A stretch of 64,000 nucleotides of DNA from Bacillus piscicola (GTDB taxonomy: Bacteria > Bacillota > Bacilli > Bacillales > Marinococcaceae), in NCBI RefSeq assembly GCF_022458745.1, contig NZ_JAJJJF010000001.1, positions 744,001 through 808,000 on the forward strand, in the 5' to 3' direction. The first letter of the stretch is position 1. Every line of letters begins with the position of its first letter. The notes beneath the pieces were generated by a model. The model saw only the letters and a program-made list of their open reading frames with translations. It ran no database searches and had not been told where the DNA came from. A program made the translations under genes and the position numbers. Below, piece by piece: positions 1 to 8,587 of the stretch.

Positions 1-1
1 G

Positions 2-37
2 GGCATAACGTCTCGGTCCAACCGGAACGTGCTGTAA
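2..37 (+). CDS. 3' tail of upstream gene (probably mreB), partial
   Basis: The reading frame beginning at base 2 runs to a TAA at 35-37 and would be the last eleven codons of a gene that starts before the window. In Bacilli mreB normally precedes mreC, so this is most likely the end of mreB, but the tail is too short to identify from sequence; the assignment is positional inference only. Confidence 0.35.
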   Translation, partial: GITSRSNRNVL

Positions 38-52
38 AGAAGGTGTACGATT

Positions 53-985
53 ATGCCACATTTTTTCTCCAATAAACGATTGATAATATTAATGGTAAGC
101 ATTATTGTTTTAGTGGCATTGATTGGTTTTTCGATGCGCGGTAGAGAAGCGGTAACCTGGCCGGAAAAATTTGCACGGGATTCTGTCGGAGTCGCTCAAT
201 CCGTATTTAGTAAGCCCGCTCATTTTGCAGCGGGTTTCTTTGGGGATATCAGCGACCTTATTCATGTATATGAAGAAAATGAGTTGTTAAAGTCGCGGCT
301 TGATGAATATGCTTCTCTTTCCGCGCAGTTGGATAGCATTAAGCAAGAAAATGACACGTTAAAAGATATGATAGATGCAGAAGAGAGTCTCACGGACTAC
401 GTGATGCGCTCTGCTCTCGTTATTCACCGTGCCCCTGATCACTGGACAGAAACAATTGGCATTAACAAAGGAGAACAAGACGGAATTCAAAAAGATATGG
501 CTGTTATCACAGCTGAGGGACTGATCGGCAAGATAGATACGACTTCAGAGTTTACCTCCACTGTACAGCTGCTTTCAGATGGCAGCCGTACGAACCGTGT
601 ATCGGCGATGGTTAGTACAGAAAGCGATCCTGTTTATGCTTTTATAGAAGGCTGGGATGCGAATAGAGAAGGGTTGATGCTTCGTAAAATAGAATCTAAT
701 GCTACTATTAAAGAGGGCCAAAAGGTGATGACCTCAGGACTTGGCGGTATTTTTCCGCGCGGTCTTGCTATCGGCGAAATTGTTGAGATAGAAGCGGATG
801 AATACGGCCTGACATACAATGCGTTAATTAAGCCGAGTGCGGATTTTTACAATATTGAACAAGTGAATGTCATTGAAAGAACGAGTGAAAGTTTAGATGA
901 ATCGTTAAAACAGGAATCAGACGGTGAAAAAGAGGAAGAAGAGCCTGTAGAAATGAAAGAAGATGACATAGGAGGATCGCCATGA
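53..985 (+). CDS. mreC: Rod shape-determining protein MreC
   Basis: MreC is the extracytoplasmic scaffold of the elongasome, linking MreB/MreD to the peptidoglycan synthases that build the lateral wall. The 310-residue protein has one N-terminal membrane segment (about residues 9-27), then a coiled-coil stretch (about 70-110, rich in E, L, K and Q), then the two beta-barrel domains typical of the family. The C-terminal 30 residues are a very acidic tail beyond the conserved core. AGAAGGTG lies six bases before the ATG. The stop overlaps the start of mreD by four bases, so the two are translationally coupled, and minC and minD follow as in other Bacilli. Confidence 0.95.
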   Translation: MPHFFSNKRLIILMVSIIVLVALIGFSMRGREAVTWPEKFARDSVGVAQSVFSKPAHFAAGFFGDISDLIHVYEENELLKSRLDEYASLSAQLDSIKQENDTLKDMIDAEESLTDYVMRSALVIHRAPDHWTETIGINKGEQDGIQKDMAVITAEGLIGKIDTTSEFTSTVQLLSDGSRTNRVSAMVSTESDPVYAFIEGWDANREGLMLRKIESNATIKEGQKVMTSGLGGIFPRGLAIGEIVEIEADEYGLTYNALIKPSADFYNIEQVNVIERTSESLDESLKQESDGEKEEEEPVEMKEDDIGGSP

Positions 986-1506
986 TTCGATTTGTCCTCC
1001 CATTTATTCTTTTCATTCTCTTTCTTGTGGAAGGCACTTGGTTTCAAATTTTTGTACCTTTTTCGACTAACCAGGAAATCGTGCTCGTCCCACGCTTCCT
1101 CTTGATTGCAGTTGTTTTAATCGCTATTTTTCGCGGACCGCTCACTGGAGTAATCATTGGCGCAGCCAGTGGTTTGTTGTATGATTTTGTATATACAGAT
1201 TTATTAGGCATCTACATGTTTAGCTTTGGTTTTACAGCCTATTTAAGTTCATTTACATACAGAACAGTGCGTGTCAGCTATATATGGCAGCTGATTATTA
1301 TCCTCGGTGCTATCTTGATATTTGAATGGGTGACTTATGGTCTCTATTACATGATAGGTTATACAGACATCCTGTTTGAGGAGTTTTTTAGAACCCGTTT
1401 AGTGCCGTCCTGGCTGTTAAACGGTGGTGCAGCCTTGTTGTTTCTTTACCCTTTCCGCAAGCTTTTTGAGAAGCTGGAAGAATATGAAGAGCTGCAACAG
1501 CGCTAG
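982..1506 (+). CDS. mreD: Rod shape-determining protein MreD
   Basis: Integral membrane partner of MreC in the cell-elongation complex. The 174 residues are almost entirely hydrophobic, with five to six predicted membrane spans and few conserved motifs, which is normal for MreD. The start overlaps the end of mreC by four bases, and AGGAGG lies just upstream of the ATG. The short charged C-terminus is cytoplasmic by analogy. Assignment rests on length, hydropathy and its fixed position between mreC and minC. Confidence 0.92.
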   Translation: MIRFVLPFILFILFLVEGTWFQIFVPFSTNQEIVLVPRFLLIAVVLIAIFRGPLTGVIIGAASGLLYDFVYTDLLGIYMFSFGFTAYLSSFTYRTVRVSYIWQLIIILGAILIFEWVTYGLYYMIGYTDILFEEFFRTRLVPSWLLNGGAALLFLYPFRKLFEKLEEYEELQQR

Positions 1507-1637
1507 TCACACGGAACTTCGTGATTTTTTGAGCATTCTTGATAACAAATTGGCAGGATTTACGGGCCTTCATGTGGAAAGTAAGAACATCCGTCGAAAA
1601 GGTGATGATTATGGCGCAAGCTTTAGAGGTGAAACAG

Positions 1638-2351
1638 ATGAGCACAGGGCCCTCCAAAAACTTTGTGACGATAAAAGGAACAAAAGAAGGTCTGACTATT
1701 TTTTTAGACGATCAGTGTTCATATGAAACACTGACGAAGGAGCTAAGAGAGAAAATAACACGAGATAAACAAGTGTTTGGTAACGGGCCTGAAGTCGACG
1801 TACAAGTAGATATCGGATACCGGTATATAAACAATAATCAAGAAGCAGAAATAACGAGTCTGCTTGAGGAAGCAGAAACGATTCGAGTCAAAGAAATTCG
1901 CACAGAAGTGATTACGATTGAAGAAGCTAAGAAACAGGCTGAGCATACCGCTTTAACTTCCTTCGCCCGCATCGTTCGTTCCGGCCAGGTACTTGAGGTT
2001 AAAGGGGATTTGCTTCTGCTTGGTGATGTGAATCCAGGTGGGACAGTTCAGGCTACAGGTGATATTTACATTATGGGTATGCTTAAGGGAACGGCGCGCG
2101 CCGGGATTGAAGGGAACGTGAAGGCAGTCGTTTGTTCGGCAGTGATGGACCCCCATCAACTATCGATTGGGAACACCTACTATTATGCTCCCGAGCGCCA
2201 TGAGAAAAAGGAAAAAGGTCCTTTGTTTCCAGAGCCGGTTTATGCATACATAGAAAAGCAAAATAGAGAGATTACATTCGAGAAAACGAGGCTGTTAAAT
2301 CAGTTTAAACGGCAAACGGAAGCGGAAGAGAGAGTTTCTTCAGGGGAATGA
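1638..2351 (+). CDS. minC: Septum site-determining protein MinC
   Basis: MinC is the FtsZ-polymerisation inhibitor of the Min system and acts with MinD at the membrane to stop division near poles. The 237-residue protein has a MinC_N domain (motif VTIKGTKEGLTIFLDD near the start) and a C-terminal right-handed beta-helix (about 130-200, with GDVNPGGTV and MGMLKGTARAG). The open frame extends upstream to 1539, but the ATG at 1638 is preferred because GAGGTG sits six bases before it and the homology to MinC begins there. It lies 27 bases before minD in the shape/division operon. Confidence 0.93.
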   Translation: MSTGPSKNFVTIKGTKEGLTIFLDDQCSYETLTKELREKITRDKQVFGNGPEVDVQVDIGYRYINNNQEAEITSLLEEAETIRVKEIRTEVITIEEAKKQAEHTALTSFARIVRSGQVLEVKGDLLLLGDVNPGGTVQATGDIYIMGMLKGTARAGIEGNVKAVVCSAVMDPHQLSIGNTYYYAPERHEKKEKGPLFPEPVYAYIEKQNREITFEKTRLLNQFKRQTEAEERVSSGE

Positions 2352-2378
2352 CGCTTTTCTTTATTAGGAGGGATTGCA

Positions 2379-3179
2379 GTGGGAGAGGCTATTGTTATAA
2401 CATCTGGAAAAGGAGGGGTCGGCAAGACTACTACCTCCGCAAATATTGGCACCGCCTTAGCTTTACAAGGGAAAAGTGTCTGTTTAATGGACACGGATAT
2501 TGGACTGCGAAACCTAGATGTCGTAATGGGACTTGAGAATCGGATCATATATGACTTGGTTGATGCAGCGGAGGGAAGATGTAAGGTACGGCAAGCGCTA
2601 ATCAAAGATAAGCGCTTTGATTGTCTGCATTTAATTCCAGCTGCTCAAACAAAGGATAAATCTGCGATAACTCCTGAGCAGATGAAGGCAATTGTGAATG
2701 AATTGAAGCCGGATTATGATTATATTATCATTGATTGCCCGGCAGGCATTGAACAAGGATACAAAAATGCGGTAGCAGGTGCAGACCAGGCCATTGTTGT
2801 GACAACACCTGATACGGCTGCCGTACGGGATGCGGATCGTATCGTCGGTCTTCTCGAACAGCAAGCAGACTTGGCTTCCCCGAAACTAGTTGTCAACCGA
2901 GTACGCAGCCATCTTTCAAGCCAAGGTGACACGCTGGATGTAGATGATGTCGTCTCGACGCTTGCTATTGATTTGCTTGGGATGGTAGTGGACGACGAAG
3001 AGGTACTGAAAGCAGCCCATAAAGGCGAACCTATCGCCATGAACCCAAACAGCCGGGCGTCCATTGGTTACCGGAATATTGCTCGTCGTATTTTAGGAGA
3101 GTCTGTACCGCTAATGGCACTCGATGAAAAGAAAAGTTTTTTCGCCAAAGTGAAAAGCATGCTTGGATTAAAAGCTTAA
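2379..3179 (+). CDS. minD: Septum site-determining ATPase MinD
   Basis: MinD is a ParA-type ATPase that dimerises on the membrane and recruits MinC. The 266-residue protein begins with a deviant Walker A motif (GKGGVGKTTTS, residues 10-20), has DTDIGLRNLDVVMG after it and a Walker B around DCPAG. It ends with an amphipathic membrane-targeting helix (FFAKVKSMLGL). The start is GTG at 2379 behind TAGGAGGG. It is last in the mre-min operon and is followed by a terminator-like hairpin. Confidence 0.96.
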   Translation: MGEAIVITSGKGGVGKTTTSANIGTALALQGKSVCLMDTDIGLRNLDVVMGLENRIIYDLVDAAEGRCKVRQALIKDKRFDCLHLIPAAQTKDKSAITPEQMKAIVNELKPDYDYIIIDCPAGIEQGYKNAVAGADQAIVVTTPDTAAVRDADRIVGLLEQQADLASPKLVVNRVRSHLSSQGDTLDVDDVVSTLAIDLLGMVVDDEEVLKAAHKGEPIAMNPNSRASIGYRNIARRILGESVPLMALDEKKSFFAKVKSMLGLKA

Positions 3180-3188
3180 AAAAGAGAG

Positions 3189-3225
3189 GCTGTTCCCTGT
3201 ACAACCACGGGGGCAGTTTTTTTAT
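3189..3225 (+). terminator. Terminator after minD
   Basis: CTGTTCCC pairs with GGGGGCAG (two G-U pairs) around an eleven-base loop, and a run of T follows directly. It closes the mre-min operon. Confidence 0.7.
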
Positions 3226-3290
3226 CCTGTCATTCTGCAGGAGGTGAAGCGTAAATAACATTGCCCGGAAATTATTCAAAGTTCTTATGC

Positions 3291-3319
3291 TTTGTATATA
3301 CATAGGAACGTGATATAAT
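3291..3319 (+). promoter_or_regulatory. Probable sigma-A promoter for the small gene at 3457
   Basis: TTTGTA at 3291-3296 and TATAAT at 3314-3319 are separated by 17 bases. They lie in the 277-base gap between minD and the small gene at 3457; apart from this promoter and the minD terminator I see nothing else in that gap. Confidence 0.55.
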
Positions 3320-3456
3320 ATATTTAATATTCGGATAACAATGAACTTACCGTTCAAGAATAGAATAGGATCTGATGAATACAATGGCAAGACACCATGT
3401 GTTTCAATAAGGTACGTTGCAAGTCTGTACAGCCTTTTCGGAAAAAGGAGGGACTG

Positions 3457-3627
3457 ATGATGACGGCCGATTATAAAGATATGTTGTCTGCTGAGGAAAG
3501 AGCACAGATGGACGATCTGGAAGAACGAGTGAGAAAGTCAGAGGATGTCCAACATTTAAAAAAATACACTACCCGCTTGGTACTTCTCCAGGAAAAAGCC
3601 CGGGTCAGAAAGGGAAAAAACAAATAA
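3457..3627 (+). CDS. Small hypothetical protein, charged, coiled-coil-like
   Basis: A 56-residue protein I do not recognise. It is highly charged and helix-prone (AEERAQMDDLEERVRKSEDV, then a basic tail ending RKGKNK), with no membrane segment or cysteine. Two consecutive ATG codons at 3457 and 3460 follow AAGGAGG at 3445-3451; spacing slightly favours 3460. The gene has its own likely promoter and a strong bidirectional terminator, so it appears to be a genuine monocistronic unit. The ORF could be extended upstream to 3397, but that part lacks a ribosome binding site. Confidence 0.6.
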   Translation: MMTADYKDMLSAEERAQMDDLEERVRKSEDVQHLKKYTTRLVLLQEKARVRKGKNK

Positions 3628-3630
3628 AGA

Positions 3631-3667
3631 AAAACTGTCTAGCGGTAGAAACCACTAGACAGTTTTT
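3631..3667. terminator. Bidirectional terminator between convergent genes
   Basis: A long perfect stem (AAAACTGTCTAG pairing with CTAGACAGTTTT, extended inward by GGT/ACC) with T runs in both orientations. It ends the small gene at 3457 on the plus strand and the deaminase on the minus strand. Confidence 0.9.
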
Positions 3668-3671
3668 TGTG

Positions 3672-4121
3672 TTAACGTTTTGAAAGTAAGGATAAAGGTG
3701 AAGTACTGCCAGGCTCGACAGGTATTTGTTCAACAGTGATGGTACGTTCACTGCGGTTTTTGGCAAGATCTTCATAAATTTGTTTAGACGCAGTTAAGCC
3801 AGCTTTTTCAGCATCTACTATGGATTCTGCGAAGAAAACGTGCTGAATGCCAGAATAATAGATGGCTGTCATACACATCGGGCAAGGCTCACCACTTGCA
3901 TACATAACATATCCGGATAAGTCGATGGTTTGTAACGCGTCCTGGGCTTTTCGAATCGCTATTAATTCTGCGTGGCCGCTTATGTCGTTTTTAATATGAA
4001 GTTCATTGACACCTTCAGCAACAACGGTATCGTTCTTTACCAACACAGCTCCAAAAGGTTGTCCGCCGTCTTTTACATTTGCGATAGCGAGTTCAACAGC
4101 TCGCTTCATAAACTTATCCAT
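3672..4121 (-). CDS. Nucleoside/guanine deaminase-like protein (cytidine deaminase superfamily)
   Basis: A 149-residue zinc-dependent deaminase with the signature HAE (GHAELIAIRKA, His and catalytic Glu) followed by PCPMC (two Cys zinc ligands). Overall it resembles GuaD, which deaminates guanine to xanthine in purine salvage, but the substrate could also be another base. The frame extends upstream to 4223, but AGGAGG sits about nine bases before the ATG at 4121 and family homology starts there (MDKFMKRAVELA). It is convergent with the preceding small gene and divergent from spoIVFA. Confidence 0.82.
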   Translation of the reverse strand: MDKFMKRAVELAIANVKDGGQPFGAVLVKNDTVVAEGVNELHIKNDISGHAELIAIRKAQDALQTIDLSGYVMYASGEPCPMCMTAIYYSGIQHVFFAESIVDAEKAGLTASKQIYEDLAKNRSERTITVEQIPVEPGSTSPLSLLSKR

Positions 4122-4281
4122 CCACGATTCCTCCTTAAACACAGTGTAGCATATCCAGCAAAGGACGAGTAACTGTGAAAGAGAGTCATAGATTCTACCC
4201 TTCTTTACATATACTGTTTCCAAGAGGACAGACCATACAAGCTATCAGTAGTAAATGGAGAGGAAGAAGGGAGAATGCTGG

Positions 4282-5073
4282 ATGGCTAAGAATATAAACA
4301 AAGTGCGGAAGAAAATAGAACAAAAACGGAGGAAGCATGAATTAACGCGGTCAAAAGAGGTGAACTATGGGTATTACCCTCATCATGTTGATGCACCGTA
4401 TCATGAACCAGAGTTTTATAAATGGCAGGAACATGAAAAAATGCAGGACAGGCCGGTGCGAAAAGAAAAAGAACGTGGGGCGTGGGTGTTGCAAGGGTTA
4501 ATAGCGGCAACCCTGTTTTTATTGATCGGGATTTTGTTCCAGTCGAATCATCCTGCTTACGAAGGGGCAAGAGAATTTGTTAGGACTTCTTTTGCAGAGG
4601 AGTTTCCATTTGCAAAAGCGACCGCATGGTATGAGGAACGTTTCGGAAGTCCCCTTGCATTTCTGCCGTTCCAGCAGAGTCTTGACCAGCCTGTGAACCA
4701 GGAACCTCTCGAAACAGCAAAACCGGCTGCTATCCCGGTAACGGGCACAGTCGCGGAGTCTTTCTCTGAAAACGGGAAAGGGATTATTTTAGATACGGGT
4801 GCGAAAGAAACAGTGGAAGCGATAAAGGGCGGTGTTATTATTCATGCTGGTCCTCACGAGGAATGGGGCTTGGCAGTGGCTGTACAGCATTACGAAGGCG
4901 GGGTAGCTTGGTACGGTATGTTGAACGAGACGGAGGTGAAACTTTACGATCACGTGTCAACTGGGACAACTATTGGGAAAGTAGATGCGGATGAGGAAAC
5001 GAAACGTTTTTCATTAGCTATAAAAGATCAAGACCAATACATTGATCCGGCGAGCGTGATAACCTTTGAATAA
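4282..5073 (+). CDS. spoIVFA: Stage IV sporulation protein FA, M23-like
   Basis: SpoIVFA holds the intramembrane protease SpoIVFB inactive in the outer forespore membrane until the SpoIVB signal arrives. The 263-residue protein has a basic N-terminus, one membrane span (about residues 72-92, LIAATLFLLIGILF) and a C-terminal LytM/M23-like domain (about 160-260). In that domain the usual zinc ligands are not evident, as expected for a regulatory member. The ATG at 4282 is favoured over an in-frame start at 4255 because AAGGGAG precedes it. The stop overlaps spoIVFB by eight bases. Confidence 0.88.
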   Translation: MAKNINKVRKKIEQKRRKHELTRSKEVNYGYYPHHVDAPYHEPEFYKWQEHEKMQDRPVRKEKERGAWVLQGLIAATLFLLIGILFQSNHPAYEGAREFVRTSFAEEFPFAKATAWYEERFGSPLAFLPFQQSLDQPVNQEPLETAKPAAIPVTGTVAESFSENGKGIILDTGAKETVEAIKGGVIIHAGPHEEWGLAVAVQHYEGGVAWYGMLNETEVKLYDHVSTGTTIGKVDADEETKRFSLAIKDQDQYIDPASVITFE

Positions 5074-5941
5074 ACAGCGCTCTGTTGTTCACATTCATCC
5101 CCTCTTGTGGGTCACAGCCGGGATTGCCGTCTTTACCGGTTTTTTCTATGACTTGCTGCTTTTATTTCTTATTGTACTCTTACATGAATTAGGACACGCG
5201 GCGGCAGCCTTGCATTTTAAGTGGAGAATTAAGAAGATAGAACTTCTTCCTTTTGGTGGTGTACTAGAGACACCGGAATACGGCAGGCGCCCGTTGCGGG
5301 AAGAGGTAATCGTAGCGGCGGCAGGTCCTCTCGTACATCTTCCGCTTATGTTACTCTCTTATCTTTTACTTGCGGCGTCTGTCTGGAAGCAAGCTGACCA
5401 TCAGCTTTTTATGCACTATAATTTAACCCTCCTCTGTTTTAATCTGCTGCCTGTGTGGCCGCTTGATGGGGGTAAAATACTATATTGCTGGTTTTGTTCA
5501 AGAGTCCCCTATTACTTTGCACAGAAAATAATGTGGATAACTTCTTGCTTGTTTTTATGTGGATTAATGTTCCTTACTCTTTTTTTATTCCCAGCTCATC
5601 TGCAAGCATGGATTATCATGTTATTTTTTATTGTGGCTCACTATACGGAATGGAAGCAGCAGCCTTACAGTTTCTTTCAGTTTTTACTTGAACGGACTCA
5701 ACAGAAGCACAAAAAGAATATGGAGCCTGTATTGAAAATTATCTCTATGTATGAACGGCCGTTGGACGTCGCCAAGCAGATTCATAAAAATAAACGTGCT
5801 GCCTTTTATATTAAAGAAAATAGACAAACCTTGCCTGAATCTTATATTCTTGACACAATCATAAATAAACGTGCTGGGTTAGTTCCACTTAATGACTTAT
5901 TAAAAAAAGACAAGACGGATATGTATGCTAACAGAAAATGA
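5066..5941 (+). CDS. spoIVFB: Sporulation intramembrane metalloprotease SpoIVFB
   Basis: A site-2-type (M50) protease that cleaves pro-sigma-K in the mother cell. The 291-residue protein has the zinc motif HELGH (H40, E41, H44) inside a membrane segment and the second motif NLLPVWPLDGGK near 130, whose Asp completes the metal site. Several further hydrophobic spans follow, and the soluble C-terminal part (about 210-290) corresponds to the CBS-like domain. The start is TTG at 5066, inside the last codons of spoIVFA, so translation is coupled. RNase G follows nine bases downstream. Confidence 0.93.
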   Translation: MNKQRSVVHIHPLLWVTAGIAVFTGFFYDLLLLFLIVLLHELGHAAAALHFKWRIKKIELLPFGGVLETPEYGRRPLREEVIVAAAGPLVHLPLMLLSYLLLAASVWKQADHQLFMHYNLTLLCFNLLPVWPLDGGKILYCWFCSRVPYYFAQKIMWITSCLFLCGLMFLTLFLFPAHLQAWIIMLFFIVAHYTEWKQQPYSFFQFLLERTQQKHKKNMEPVLKIISMYERPLDVAKQIHKNKRAAFYIKENRQTLPESYILDTIINKRAGLVPLNDLLKKDKTDMYANRK

Positions 5942-5950
5942 GGTGCGCTC

Positions 5951-7456
5951 ATGTATGAACTAATATTTAACACAGCGACAACAGAACGACGGGCAGCAAT
6001 AAAAAAACAAGGAAAAGTGATTGAAATTTATTTGGAGCGACCGGAAGATGACCGGATTGCCGGAAGTATTTATAAAGGGAGAGTAAAAGACGTTATACCG
6101 GGCATGGAGGCAGCGTTTATCGATATCGGACGGGAGAAAAACGGTTTTCTGCACCGGGATGAAATTATCGGCTACAAAAATTTAGACGAAGCGGCCTCGA
6201 TAAAAGAGAAGCGCAGTATCTCGGAATTTATCACCGAAGGCCAGGAAATTGTAGTTCAAGTGACAAAGGAAGAATTTGGCGACAAAGGAGCGCGCTTGAC
6301 AGAAAATGTTGCCATTCCCGGAATGTACACGGTATATATGCCTGAAGGCAGTTATATCGGAGTCTCGAAACGTATTTACTCTGAAAGCATGAGGGAGAAA
6401 TGGCGGGAAACCGCTAAGTCACTGCTCGAAGATGATGAGGGGATCATCATCCGTACCGTCTGTGAACAAGAGTCCGTTGCAGCAGTTAAGCAGGATTTAG
6501 CTTTTTTACGGGAAGATTGGGCAGCAGCTCTCGAGAAAACGAAAAACGAGCGCCCTCCTGCACTTATGTACCAAGATGGCGGTATTGTAGAGCGGCTGCT
6601 TCGGGAATATTCTCTCTCAGAGATTGAAAGAATAGTCGTGGACCATCGTCCGGATCTTTTACAAATAAAGCGATTGTTACGTTTTGATGAAGCAGCGTTA
6701 CAAAAAGTTGCCCATCATCGAGGAAATGAAAATATTTTCTCTAGTGAAGGAATAGACAAAGAGCTGGATAAAGCGTTGCAGCCGAAAGTGTGGTTAAAAA
6801 GCGGCGGTTTTTTAATGATTGAACATACGGAAGCAATGACAGTAATTGACGTGAACACCGGCCGTTTTACGGGAAAGGGAAATTTAGAAGAAACGATTCT
6901 AAAAACGAACATCGAAGCTTCTTTGGAGATTGCCCGGCAATTACGACTTCGTGATATATCCGGGATTATCGTAATTGATTTTATTGACATGAAGAAAGAA
7001 GAAAGCAAACGCAAGCTGTTATCCTCATTTAAACAAGCTTTAGGAGAAGATCGCACGAAAACGAATGTTATTGGGATAAGCCCACTCGGTTTAGTAGAAA
7101 TGACGAGAAAGAAAGTAAGAAGGAGCCTGGGAGATACCTTATTTGCAGATTGTTCAACTTGCCGGGGAAACGGCCGTTTACTTTCGGCTGAAGCACTAGC
7201 ATACCGGTTGGAACGGCTATTACATGAACATAAAGATCTGGAAACAGAAGCACTTGTCGTCGAATTGCCTGATCGGGTGATGGATTGGCTGAACACCCAA
7301 GGGGGCGAACTGGTAACGGAATGGCAAAAGCGATACCCATTTGTACTTTTTTTTCTCCAGCAGCGTTCCGAAACGATCGGCATTCGGTTTATCGGATCAA
7401 AAGAAGAAGCAGAGAAGCGATATAAGAGCTGGGATAATCAACGGAAAGAGCTCTGA
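5951..7456 (+). CDS. rng: Ribonuclease G/E family protein
   Basis: An endoribonuclease of the RNase E/G family, 501 residues. An N-terminal S1 RNA-binding part (GSIYKGRVKDVIPGMEAAF, about 40-60) is followed by the 5'-sensor/RNase H-like region. The catalytic DNase I-like region includes VIDVNTGRF (about 300) and IVIDFIDM (about 345), which supply the magnesium-binding Asp residues. The zinc-link motif CSTCRGNG lies near 400. Length matches short RNase G rather than long RNase E. It has GAGGTG before the ATG and is the last gene before the rplU promoter. Confidence 0.93.
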   Translation: MYELIFNTATTERRAAIKKQGKVIEIYLERPEDDRIAGSIYKGRVKDVIPGMEAAFIDIGREKNGFLHRDEIIGYKNLDEAASIKEKRSISEFITEGQEIVVQVTKEEFGDKGARLTENVAIPGMYTVYMPEGSYIGVSKRIYSESMREKWRETAKSLLEDDEGIIIRTVCEQESVAAVKQDLAFLREDWAAALEKTKNERPPALMYQDGGIVERLLREYSLSEIERIVVDHRPDLLQIKRLLRFDEAALQKVAHHRGNENIFSSEGIDKELDKALQPKVWLKSGGFLMIEHTEAMTVIDVNTGRFTGKGNLEETILKTNIEASLEIARQLRLRDISGIIVIDFIDMKKEESKRKLLSSFKQALGEDRTKTNVIGISPLGLVEMTRKKVRRSLGDTLFADCSTCRGNGRLLSAEALAYRLERLLHEHKDLETEALVVELPDRVMDWLNTQGGELVTEWQKRYPFVLFFLQQRSETIGIRFIGSKEEAEKRYKSWDNQRKEL

Positions 7457-7464
7457 TAGCATGA

Positions 7465-7604
7465 TTGACACGGGATAGAGAATATGTTATTATTTTTTCT
7501 GTTATGTTGTTTGGTTAGCACCCAAACTACAACCGCACAATTGCAGGTAAAAGTCCTAAAAAGGCACCTGCTCTGGCGAGTCTGAGTAATAGGAGGTGCA
7601 TATC
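7465..7604 (+). promoter_or_regulatory. rplU promoter and L21-type leader
   Basis: TTGACA (7465-7470) and TATTAT (7488-7493), 17 bases apart, form a sigma-A promoter. The roughly 100-base transcript leader before rplU can form two hairpins: TTTGG/CCAAA at about 7510-7526, and GCAGGT/ACCTGC at 7543-7571. Bacilli carry a structured L21 leader at this place, thought to mediate autogenous control; position and hairpins fit, but I matched this by eye only. Confidence 0.7.
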
Positions 7605-7913
7605 ATGTATGCGATTATTGAAACTGGTGGAAAACAAGTAAAGGTAGAAGAAGGACAGGAAATCTACGTAGAAAAACTGGACGCTTCTGCTGGTGATGCT
7701 GTGACATTTGAGAATGTCGTGTTTGTCGGCGGCGACACAGTAAAGGTTGGTGCCCCATTTGTTGATGGCGCTAAAGTGACTGGTAAAGTCGATAAGCAAG
7801 GACGCCAAAAGAAAATCACTGTATTTAAATACAAGCGTAGAAAAAATTACCGCAAGAAAACGGGTCATCGTCAACCATACACGAAAGTTCTCATCGAAAA
7901 GATTGACGCATAA
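7605..7913 (+). CDS. rplU: 50S ribosomal protein L21
   Basis: Large-subunit ribosomal protein of 102 residues, starting [14 protein letters not shown] and ending with the basic [17 protein letters not shown] block that binds 23S rRNA. AGGAGGTG lies six bases before the ATG at 7605; an upstream in-frame start at 7596 is inside the ribosome binding site and is rejected. It heads the conserved operon with prp and rpmA. Confidence 0.98.
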   Translation: MYAIIETGGKQVKVEEGQEIYVEKLDASAGDAVTFENVVFVGGDTVKVGAPFVDGAKVTGKVDKQGRQKKITVFKYKRRKNYRKKTGHRQPYTKVLIEKIDA

Positions 7914-7922
7914 GGAAAACCC

Positions 7923-8252
7923 ATGATTAAAGTAAACGTCATCCGTCATCATAATGAAATACAATCCTTTTCTATGGCAGGACATGCTGAAGCCGGGCCT
8001 TATGGCTATGATCTTGTCTGTGCCGGGGCTTCTGCTATATCATTCGGAGCAGTAAACGCTGTAGCGGAACTGTGTGAGGTGGAAATGGATATAGAGATGG
8101 AGGAAGATGGCGGTTATCTCCACTGCGCCGTGCCGGAACTTGCGGAGAGGCACGTCAGGGAGAAAGTTCAGTTGCTGTTAGAAGGCATGCTCGTCTCTTT
8201 GCAGACGATCGCTGATCAATACGGCGAACATATTACACTCATAGACAGATAG
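7923..8252 (+). CDS. prp: Ribosomal-processing cysteine protease Prp
   Basis: Prp removes the N-terminal extension of ribosomal protein L27, an essential step in Firmicutes ribosome assembly. The 109-residue protein carries the expected catalytic pair, His21 in MAGHAEAG and Cys33 in LVCAGAS. It always sits between rplU and rpmA in these bacteria, as here, and its substrate is the next gene, whose N-terminus has the matching cleavage motif. Confidence 0.95.
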   Translation: MIKVNVIRHHNEIQSFSMAGHAEAGPYGYDLVCAGASAISFGAVNAVAELCEVEMDIEMEEDGGYLHCAVPELAERHVREKVQLLLEGMLVSLQTIADQYGEHITLIDR

Positions 8253-8264
8253 GAGGTGAGCTTG

Positions 8265-8549
8265 ATGTTGAAACTTGACCTTCAATTTTTCGCTCAGAAA
8301 AAAGGGGTAGGTAGTACGAAGAACGGCCGCGATTCCATCGCGAAGCGTCTCGGTACAAAACGCGGTGACGGCCAGGCTGTCACAGGCGGATCTATCCTCG
8401 TGCGCCAACGCGGTACTCGCATCTATCCTGGTGTGAACGTAGGAATTGGCGGCGATGACACCCTTTTCTCTAAAATCGACGGCGTGGTGAAATTTGAGCG
8501 CCTCGGTAAAAAGCGCAAGCAGGTAAGTGTATATCCGAAGGAAGCATAA
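8265..8549 (+). CDS. rpmA: 50S ribosomal protein L27 with cleavable N-terminal extension
   Basis: Large-subunit protein at the peptidyl-transferase centre, 94 residues. The precursor begins [20 protein letters not shown]; the LDLQFFA segment is the Firmicutes extension cut by Prp just after FFA, leaving the functional tail that reaches the active site. AGGAGGTG lies about six bases before the ATG at 8265. A terminator follows at once. In most Bacilli spo0B and obg come next; here a convergent enoyl-CoA hydratase gene does. Confidence 0.98.
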   Translation: MLKLDLQFFAQKKGVGSTKNGRDSIAKRLGTKRGDGQAVTGGSILVRQRGTRIYPGVNVGIGGDDTLFSKIDGVVKFERLGKKRKQVSVYPKEA

Positions 8550-8554
8550 TAAAG

Positions 8555-8584
8555 AACCCCATTCTTCACGGATGGGGTTTTTTT
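8555..8584. terminator. Terminator after rpmA
   Basis: AACCCCAT pairs with ATGGGGTT around a nine-base loop, followed by seven T residues on the plus strand; it also lies just beyond the stop of the convergent hydratase gene and may serve both. Confidence 0.9.
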
Positions 8585-8587
8585 GAA

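Noticed and set aside
2348-2536. 62-codon plus-strand ORF overlapping the start of minD
   Set aside because: Out-of-frame shadow of minD; minD has a clear GTG start, ribosome site and Walker A motif.
6715-7383. 222-codon minus-strand ORF opposite rng
   Set aside because: Shadow of the RNase G reading frame; Ser/Arg-rich translation without ribosome site or family features.
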